From contig CM077822.1 in the NCBI GenBank assembly GCA_039720395.1, positions 19,116,589 to 19,180,588 of the forward strand: a DNA stretch of 64,000 nucleotides, in the 5' to 3' direction. The translations under genes were made by a program, and so were the position numbers. Each line of letters opens with the position of its first letter. Position 1 is the first letter of the stretch. The DNA is from Liquidambar formosana (Eukaryota > Streptophyta > Magnoliopsida > Saxifragales > Altingiaceae). The notes beneath the pieces were generated by a model, which worked only from the letters and a program-made list of their open reading frames with translations, had not been told where the DNA came from and did no database searches. This document shows, piece after piece, positions 57,312 to 64,000 of the stretch.

Positions 57312-57620
57312 GACTATTCAAACTATAACTTTATCATCTCCCATCTAAGAGAACAACAGATCCTACTGTACTTTTATCCCTTTCCTCATCAAGTACATAA
57401 TTTTACAAATGCTTCATTTATTGTCAGCGGTGCTTGTCTCAAACTCTTACATAACTTCTTAGTGAAGGGAAATACAACAATATTATTTGAAAAATGCTTC
57501 ATCAACATTACGTCAAGTAGATTTTCCGTCTATTTCTCATCCAAGGAGAATTGTTTGGCATTCATAAACGGAATAGAGGTTGTTTCCGCACCAGATTCAA
57601 TTCTTTTATCTCTTATATAA
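57312..57620 (+). pseudogene. Malectin-like domain relic of a receptor-like kinase (copy 2)
   Basis: Open for 102 codons and ending at the same TAA as copy 1. It reads LLYFYPFPH, FINITSSRFSVYFSS and AFINGIEVVSAPDS. The same truncated ectodomain piece without a kinase. Confidence 0.6.
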
Positions 57621-58016
57621 GATATAAAGGAGGTTAGATGGTTTCTTCACTGAAGCACGCAACGGACTAGGATGAATAATTCATAATATGAAAATCTTCA
57701 CAAATTTCAATTTGGTAGTTGCAGGGACTGTAACAAACATTTAGGATCTATATGAAAGGTACAACCATCCTTGAGTTGAGTTCTTTTCGGTGACCCACAA
57801 TCAATTTTGTGACTTTCATTGTTGCAAAAAAATTAATTTTTTATAATCTTATATTATATTTTTTTTAATAAAAAAAATTATCTTTTCCTATAATTTTTCT
57901 ATATTCAAACTATTAATTTTTTACATATGATCTTGTGCATCATATGAGTTCATCGCTGCCATATATAAAGTAATCCAGAACAGCCATATGGTTCTTTTTT
58001 TATAACCACGTGGTGC

Positions 58017-58047
<31 letters not shown>

Positions 58048-58177
58048 TTTATTTTTTTATAACTTTATCTTCTAATTTTTTTTAATAAGAAAAATTATCT
58101 TATCTTAAAGAGGAAATTTATGCTTGCCTTCATCCAAATCTCTTTCTTTTTTCCCTTTTTTCTTTTTTGATGATGTC

Positions 58178-58214
<37 letters not shown>

Positions 58215-58567
58215 CGTTTTTTCTTCTTCTTCTTTTTTTTTTTATGGCTGGGTTCAGACATATAATCTTATCTTAAGAGAAGATTTATGCTTACCCTCTT
58301 TCATATCTCTTAGTTCTTAAATTAATATAAACCAAACCCAAATAACTCTCAACCTATTACAACAATAGCATGATAATCTAGTGGTATTCTACTCATTTAT
58401 TAAGTGAGTGATTTCAAATTCATGGTCTTAGGGAAGCATTGATACCCAACAAATAGCTAGGATTGGATTGGGCAACCCATGGCCTCCCCTAAGCAGGCTA
58501 AGTCCAACCCTAATTTAGTTGGGTTGGGATTTTTAACATAGGTCCATATGAAGTCTAAAAGACTAAA

Positions 58568-58810
58568 GCTGTGTTTGTTACGAGGGAATGAAGAAGGGAA
58601 TGGAATGGTGATTCCATTAGCCCAAAAAGAGTGATTGTTTAGTAACCTAAGATAATAGAATGACTATTTCTTTGTGAGGGTTTATTTCCTCCAAGTCCAA
58701 GTAGGGAATAACCATTCTTCCCCAAACTAAAAGGAATGACCATTTTCATTTTATTCTCATTCCCATTCCATCCTCTATCCATTCCATTCACTCAAACCAA
58801 AAGCAGCCTA
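58568..58810. mobile_element. Short inverted-repeat MITE, hAT-like (right copy)
   Basis: Counterpart of 2309-2551. Here the left end is clearer (GCTGTGTTTGTTACGAGGG) and pairs with GGCTGCTTTTGGTTTGAG of the other end. Confidence 0.5.
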
Positions 58811-59114
58811 GCAAACTACTAATCTGAGCTCACATATAAATAAGGTTGGCTGAGGGCTTCACCATTGTGGACTCAACCCCTGCAATCAAGCTTTAACTCT
58901 ACAAGAAATGTATGAAATGAAAAAATAAAGATCCCTTCCGGCTTATAGACACATAAACTCGACCCTAACATGAAATTCTAATAGACAATGAATAAGAGAA
59001 TTATCTCTGTGAAGTGGAAGATATGAGTTTGGTTGAATCGATAAATCAAAACAGTATGCATGTACAACTGAAATTACTCTGAGGCAAAGCAATAATAAAA
59101 AGGAAGAACATGCT

Positions 59115-59293
59115 AACCTAAGCGCCAGATTGTCGACCCTTCCATGGACGGCCACAACCATCAGACGAGGCTTCCCTCCTTGCAATGAAGGGCCCCTCCT
59201 CTTTCCATTGCTAATATCTTTATAAGAAGACATCTCTTGTATATAATACGTTATTTTGCTTGAGGAATTCACGTCCACTTTGGACCCAGACAA
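59115..59293 (-). other. Possible exon of unknown gene (copy 2)
   Basis: Same reading as 2870-3020, open through SSKITYYIQEMSSYKD, RRGPSLQGGKPRLMVVAV and DNLALR. In this copy the reading carries on open past the site of the copy-1 donor. Family unknown. Confidence 0.3.
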
Positions 59294-59880
59294 ATTTGTG
59301 ACGCGATAATCTCATTACTGCATAGACCAAGTGTTTCTTGGATTTGTGCCACATACGTAGCTATGGAGCTATTTGAGGCCCCGTGGGCCAGGGGGGAATG
59401 GCCCTTGTAAATCTTTGGAATCTTTTTTTTTTTTTTTTTTCATACGGAAAATACTACCTCACCTACTTTTAGATCACTCACCGTTAGATTACCTACAAAA
59501 TGTGGAACCTTTTTCTTGATAACTTACATCATGACTAAAATGTCCTACTATCTTCAGTATATATATGTGGTGGATGATGGTCTCGTGGGTGATAATGGTT
59601 GGTGGTATAGCATAGTAGGTTTTTTTTTTTTTTTTTTTTGAGAAAAAAGAGAAAAGAAAGAATAAAGAAAGAAATAATTCTTCATCACATTCCTTTTGCA
59701 CGTCCACGTGGCCCACACCACGTGTTGTGCATGGCCCACATAGATGGTAAAGATCTAATCGCTGCAACTGTGGATAGCAAGGCCCAATTGGAAAATATTT
59801 CCAAGTGAAAAAACCCATCAATAGAGGGTCAATGGAGAGAGAGAGAGAGAGAAAAGTTTAGGGGTGAAAGGACCTCGTGA

Positions 59881-60001
59881 TTTAAGCCATTGGGGCTAGC
59901 CTAGTGATGAGGGAGGATAGGGAAAAGGATAGGAGTAGGATAGATTAAGGGTTCAAACCTTCCCAATGTACCATAATAAAAAATAAAAGAAAGAAAGAAA
60001 A
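59881..60001 (+). mobile_element. tRNA-derived SINE (right copy)
   Basis: Counterpart of 3634-3754. The A box (TAGCCTAGTGA) and B box (GGTTCAAACC) each carry a change, and the flanking duplication is blurred (GACCTCGTGA / AACTGGTGA). Confidence 0.65.
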
Positions 60002-60363
60002 GAACTGGTGAGGGGTATTAATTATAATATCAGTTTGAGCTAATATCTTTCTTATTAGATGCTGACGATGCCACCTTGAGACACAATCGAGCATTGTGTA
60101 ATTGGATGCGTGTGGCACTATGGCATACTGAGTCCTTAGTATTTTTAAGGCCAAGACAGCTTTATAACAACTCACTGAAAAACACAACCCAGTGAGTGGA
60201 TCGATTGAAAGCCCATGTGGCCGGTTCAACCAGATTGGCTAGGCTCACAATTGTAATTTATGAATAACAACAAATTCGATATTTTTGACCAACAGCTGAG
60301 TGCTTTACTTAGGCTAATAAAATAAATAAAATCAATAAATCACCAAACATACGAAGAAATTAA

Positions 60364-60641
60364 GGGTCTGTTTGGGTGTTCAATTTGAAATTAAATAATT
60401 CAAGAAATTTTACACTGTATTGAAGACATGAATCCATCACCTTGAATTATAATATTTAAAAAAATTTGAAGTCATCACTATAATTGATGTTGTAGAATCA
60501 ATTCTTAGATGAAATGCCACTATTTTGAATTTTCATTATTATTTGTGATCATGATAACCATTATTTTCTCAAATTTTTCAATTCAATGTAATAGATTGTA
60601 CCTTTAACACTAAGTAAAATTTTGAACACCCAAACAAGCCC
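60364..60641. mobile_element. MITE, hAT-like (right copy, arm-deleted)
   Basis: Counterpart of 4148-4447. The outer ends survive, but about 25 bp of the right arm (TTCTTGAATTGTTTAATTTC on the left copy) is gone. Confidence 0.6.
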
Positions 60642-60704
60642 TAAATATTTTGTTCAATTACAAGTTCTCAATATAAAACTTGAACAACACTGCTAATACA
60701 CTGA

Positions 60705-61130
60705 TTATACAACGAGTGAGGCTATTGCTACCACATAAATTACTCAAAGTCCCGCATTAGTTTACACTTTTTGAGGTTTTATGAAAAATATAAAAGGTTT
60801 TTACAAAAACTAATAGCATTGTTCACTAGAAAACATCATTCTGAACAACTTTGTAGAAGAAAATTTTCCCAAATCTATCATTTAAGCAGACTTTTTGGCC
60901 ATTTACAATCCCTATTTCATTTTCTATAAAAAAATTGCCAAAAAGTCTACTTAAATGACAGATTTTGGAAAAACTTTCTTTACAAAGTTGTCGGGAATGA
61001 TGTTTTCTAGTAAACTATGTGATTAGTTTTTATAATTTTTTTAAATATTTTTCATAAAACCTTAAAAATGTAAATTAAATGGGGGCTTAGAGTATTTTAT
61101 GTGTTGACAATAGCCTGTCCCTTGTACAAC
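60705..61130. mobile_element. Foldback / Mutator-like MITE, 408 bp, right copy only
   Basis: The element 60714-61121 has arms GAGTGAGGCTATTGCTACCA and, from the other strand, GGGACAGGCTATTGTCAACA, both then reading CACATAAA. An inner perfect-looking inverted pair (GACTTTTTGGC / GCCAAAAAGTC) adds a hairpin. A 9-bp duplication TTATACAAC / TTGTACAAC flanks it. The empty site TTATACAAC is intact in the left copy at 4511-4519. Confidence 0.75.
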
Positions 61131-61740
61131 CAGGCTAGGAATTTCATACAAACTGTACTGCATAAAATGGACCTTTCTTTTCTTCTTTTCTTCCTTCTTT
61201 TTTGGCGCAAATTGGTTGGATAGAATACATCTCCAACTTTAGGCTCATTACATAATGAAATAAAAATATATAAAAGATCACATAAAATGTTTGGGTACTG
61301 GAAAAAAATATGCAAATAGGATTTAGAATTAAGAATGTCACTACACCCATTTTTTTTTTCCTTTCTCTCTTTGTTGGTTCAACTTAATATTGGTTCAACT
61401 TCCCTGCATTTTTTCCCATGACTCTATTGAGTTGACGCGTAATCGAAATAGAGTGCAAAATATTAGGCCATTGGATCTCAACCATGTTAAAGGGATAATT
61501 AAGCAGGCCACGGACTGATTACCTTCTCGAGACCTTCAATTCCTCTGCTGATACCATAAGCACTATCGCCGCACAAATACATTGTACCCATTGTCTCCTC
61601 ACTTCCTTTAGCTTCTCTAATGAACAATCTATCACTTGTTTCCCTGTCATCTCCCTGCCCTTATGGAAATTTAGACAAACAATCAGGTTGCATTTGTAGC
61701 TGAAGAAGTTACACAATAAATTCTGCCTCTCAAATTAATA

Positions 61741-62190
61741 TTTACTTTTGTTGGTTCTCTCCACTCTCTCTTTCTACTTTGCATCTCCAGTACGGGAAGG
61801 AAGAGCGAAGATATCAGAAAAGAGTGCAGCATCTTCGGTGTGGACTGGTAAGCCAATTTTCCATTCTTTATTCTTGAGTTTGGGACTGAAATTTTTTATT
61901 TTCAGGGTTTATTTTGAGGGGTTCATGTATTCTAACCTGCCTATATGAGAAATTTAATTTTAAATGTGGATTGTTGCCAATTAGCTCTCATCTTTGCATA
62001 CTCGGTTTTCAATTGGTGACATAAATATGATGAGCACGTATCACTCTATTCCTCTCCATAAGTGAAAATAATTTGTGCAACAGTCAATATGTTTCCAGGT
62101 GAAATTTTCTCAAGGATAAAAAGGGAAATGCATTGTGAAGGATCTGCTCATGGGGCAAATTTTAACCCTCATTTCAAAGTTTACAGGTGA
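61741..62190 (+). other. Possible exons with splice-like edges
   Basis: TTGCATCTCCAG precedes about 60 bp ending GTGGACTG|GTAAGC near 61848. AG|GTGAAATTTTCTCAAG near 62098 runs to TTTACAG|GTGAGT near 62186. The pattern looks like small exons, but the readings are not recognisable and one holds a stop. They may be untranslated exons of a lost gene. Confidence 0.25.
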
Positions 62191-62546
62191 GTACTTCCAT
62201 TCCGTATCATTTGATTTTTTTTATTATTATTATTTTTTTTTACATATATATTTTTTTTTTTCTGGACTATTGGTACATATATATATATATATATATAGAT
62301 ATAGATATATATATTTTCTTCCAAATTGGTGGCGCCATTATGACCATTGGTACATATATATATATATATGTGTGTGTGTGTGTATTTTTTTTTTTTTCTG
62401 GACTATTGGTACATAGATATATATATATATTTTTTTTTTACATATGTTTTTTTTTAAAATTTTTTTTCTGGATTATTGGTGACCCAAATTGGTGGCGCCA
62501 TTATGACCATTGTAGGGGCTGCCTTATTTAACCAATTAAGGATTTG

Positions 62547-62830
62547 GCTTAAACTCAAGGACAAAGAATCATCCTAGCAAGCATCGCCTGTGCCACAGCT
62601 CACACATTCTCGATCTGTGTTCAAATTCGAGGGATTTAGGCGGGGCTTCCTTATTTATCCAATTAAGGATTTGGCTCGACTTGGACCTTCTCCCAACCGA
62701 CGACCAGTCTCAGGTCAATCTCTAATTCACACTCTATTTCTTGCTCTCTCCTATCCGTCCCCTCCCCTCTGTTCTTTTGATTTCTGTTCTCAATGCCCTG
62801 ACCCTAAACCTAACCCATAGCTAATCTTTT
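62547..62830 (+). pseudogene. Segment homologous to TNL 3' end and 3' flank (right)
   Basis: Same module as 4947-5240: AAGGACAAAGAATCATCC, then TAG and CCGACGACCAGTCTCAGG. It matches 41397-41720 at the TNL stop. No LRR sequence precedes it. Confidence 0.55.
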
Positions 62831-63054
62831 TATTTATTATTACTATTTTTTCTTTCCATTTGGGAATGGGAAGTTGGTTCCGATTTCGTTCTTGAGAGCT
62901 TAGAGTTTGATTACAGACCCAAAACAAAAAAAAAAAAAAAAAAAAAAAGAAAGAAGAAGAAGAGGTTTTGACTTTCTTTATATGACTTTATCTTCTCAAG
63001 TGCATTTGCAGATCAAGTGCACATCTTAACCATTTATCGTATTTAAGATCTACT

Positions 63055-63504
63055 ATTTCAATCATAGTTATTAAACCTGGACCGAACATTGACCCGGTTG
63101 AGAGGCTGGATCAACGGGTCATTGGTTCAATCGTCGGACCACTGGTTGGACCGATGTATAATTAAAAAATTAAAAAATTGTAAAAAATTGGCTTGGTGGC
63201 AAGGGCCTTTAGCATATTATCTTCCTTGCAATTTGCATGGGATTCTGTTCTCGTGTCCCACTTGCTATGCACTGAATTATTGTCACAAATTAACAAAAGT
63301 ACAATGTAGCTATTGGCCAGTCAAACCGTTCCGATTCACACCAATTCACTTAAAATTGTTCCCATTTGAACGGTTTCTACTGGTTCACTCCAGTTGAATA
63401 GCTTGAAGTCTTGAACAATCCTCACGAAGAACTGAACCAGTCTAAGGCCCAGTTCACCAGTTAGACCACCAGTCCGATCCAGGTTTAATAACTATGATTT
63501 TAAT
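63055..63504. mobile_element. hAT-type non-autonomous element (right copy)
   Basis: Counterpart of 5430-5852 at 63063-63496, flanked by ATTTCAAT / ATTTTAAT. Confidence 0.8.
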
Positions 63505-63709
63505 AACTAAGATGTGCACATGACGATCAAGTGTAGTTGAGAGGATTTTTTTCTTTTTTTTTTTTTTTGGGATAAGTGAGAGGATCTTTTCCCCTCATTA
63601 CCCATCTAGCTAGCAAGTAGCAACTAGAATATATAACTAGTATTATTGTTATTATTTTTCTTGCTTATCTAGTATCTATATATGCGTGCTTCTATGTGCA
63701 TTTATGATT

Positions 63710-64000
63710 GTATGTATTAGGGGTGTTAGTGGTTCAGTTTGGTTCGGTTTTAGGGTAGATTTCAAACTAAACCGTTATACTTCGGTTTTGTTCTTACCAA
63801 ACCATACTTTTTTTGGTTTGGTTTGGTTCAGTTTTAACCTATCAAGTAGCAACAAATAATTGAAAATGAAAAAAATGACATGCCAAACTCCAAATAAAAA
63901 CATTTTTAATAAAAGCATTACATTAGCAACTAAAAAAAACATTAAACATTGTAACAAAATGGAAACATATTGACATATGTCAATCCAACTTCAAGTCTCC
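63710..64000. mobile_element. hAT-type element (right copy, cut by window end)
   Basis: It starts TAGGGGTGTTAGTGGTT at 63718 after GTATGTAT. It matches 6071 onward but without the solo LTR, giving the empty site near 63870-63885. The right end is outside the window. Confidence 0.8.

Larger units (their letters stand above)
57244..63885. repeat. Segmental duplication A'', right copy
   Basis: Direct-orientation counterpart of 826-6260. It has extra sequence at 60714-61121 (a foldback element), at 61301-61848 and at the (TA)n/poly-T tracts of 62210-62460. The shared module at 61386-61670 also occurs after the TNL (41740-42060). Confidence 0.85.

Noticed and set aside
58020..58040. Long poly-C run
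   Set aside because: A homopolymer next to poly-A in the place where the left copy reads normal sequence. Probably slippage or an assembly or sequencing effect.
62135..62531. Tyr/Ile/Phe-rich frames
   Set aside because: These are translations of (TA)n and poly-T microsatellites.
1..64000. tRNA, rRNA genes or CRISPR-like arrays
   Set aside because: None seen by eye on either strand. The only tRNA-like signals are SINE promoter boxes, and the regular repeats lack unique spacers.

Overview
The window is plant nuclear DNA from a dicotyledon. It is AT-rich, has spliced GT-AG genes and a dense nest of plant transposons, and carries a TIR-NBS-LRR (TNL) immune receptor, a class essentially absent from grasses. 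I cannot name the species from sequence alone.

The only gene that reads as intact from start to stop is one TNL on the + strand. It has four exons: 15084-15598 (TIR), 37897-38998 (NB-ARC), 39116-39388 and 39569-41425 (LRR, C-JID and a Glu-rich tail). Every splice junction keeps the frame, giving 1248 codons plus stop. Its first intron is 22.3 kb. It holds a 1.05-kb inverted-repeat DNA element, Helitron-like ends, a foldback element, a Stowaway-like element, an old LTR fragment and a 14.9-kb Ty3/gypsy Tat-type retrotransposon at 20004-34859. The retrotransposon lies antisense to the gene, with 851-bp LTRs and GTCAC target-site duplications.

That retrotransposon has gag, protease, reverse transcriptase, two RNase H domains and integrase on the - strand. 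On the opposite strand, downstream of integrase, is a spliced extra gene with a plant mobile domain. It also carries a 48-bp minisatellite whose hairpin arms covary. Nonsense codons, frameshifts and a mutated RT catalytic box make it non-autonomous, although its LTRs differ at only about 14 sites.

The flanks are repeated segments of a resistance-gene cluster. Segment A (826-6260) recurs at 57244-63885 (A''). Each copy starts with a malectin-like receptor-kinase fragment and ends with a segment homologous to the TNL 3' end and a hAT element. Segment B (7513-11340) recurs at 46100-49590 and partly at 43760-44945, and carries relic exons of an unidentified gene. Segment C (42430-43746) is tandemly repeated at 44940-46095. 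Transposons present in only one copy of A date themselves as younger than the duplication (solo LTR 6265-7022; foldback element 60714-61121). The rest (51062-56390) is gene-poor, with a Stowaway element and a broken DUF4283/zinc-knuckle retroelement ORF that ends where A'' begins.
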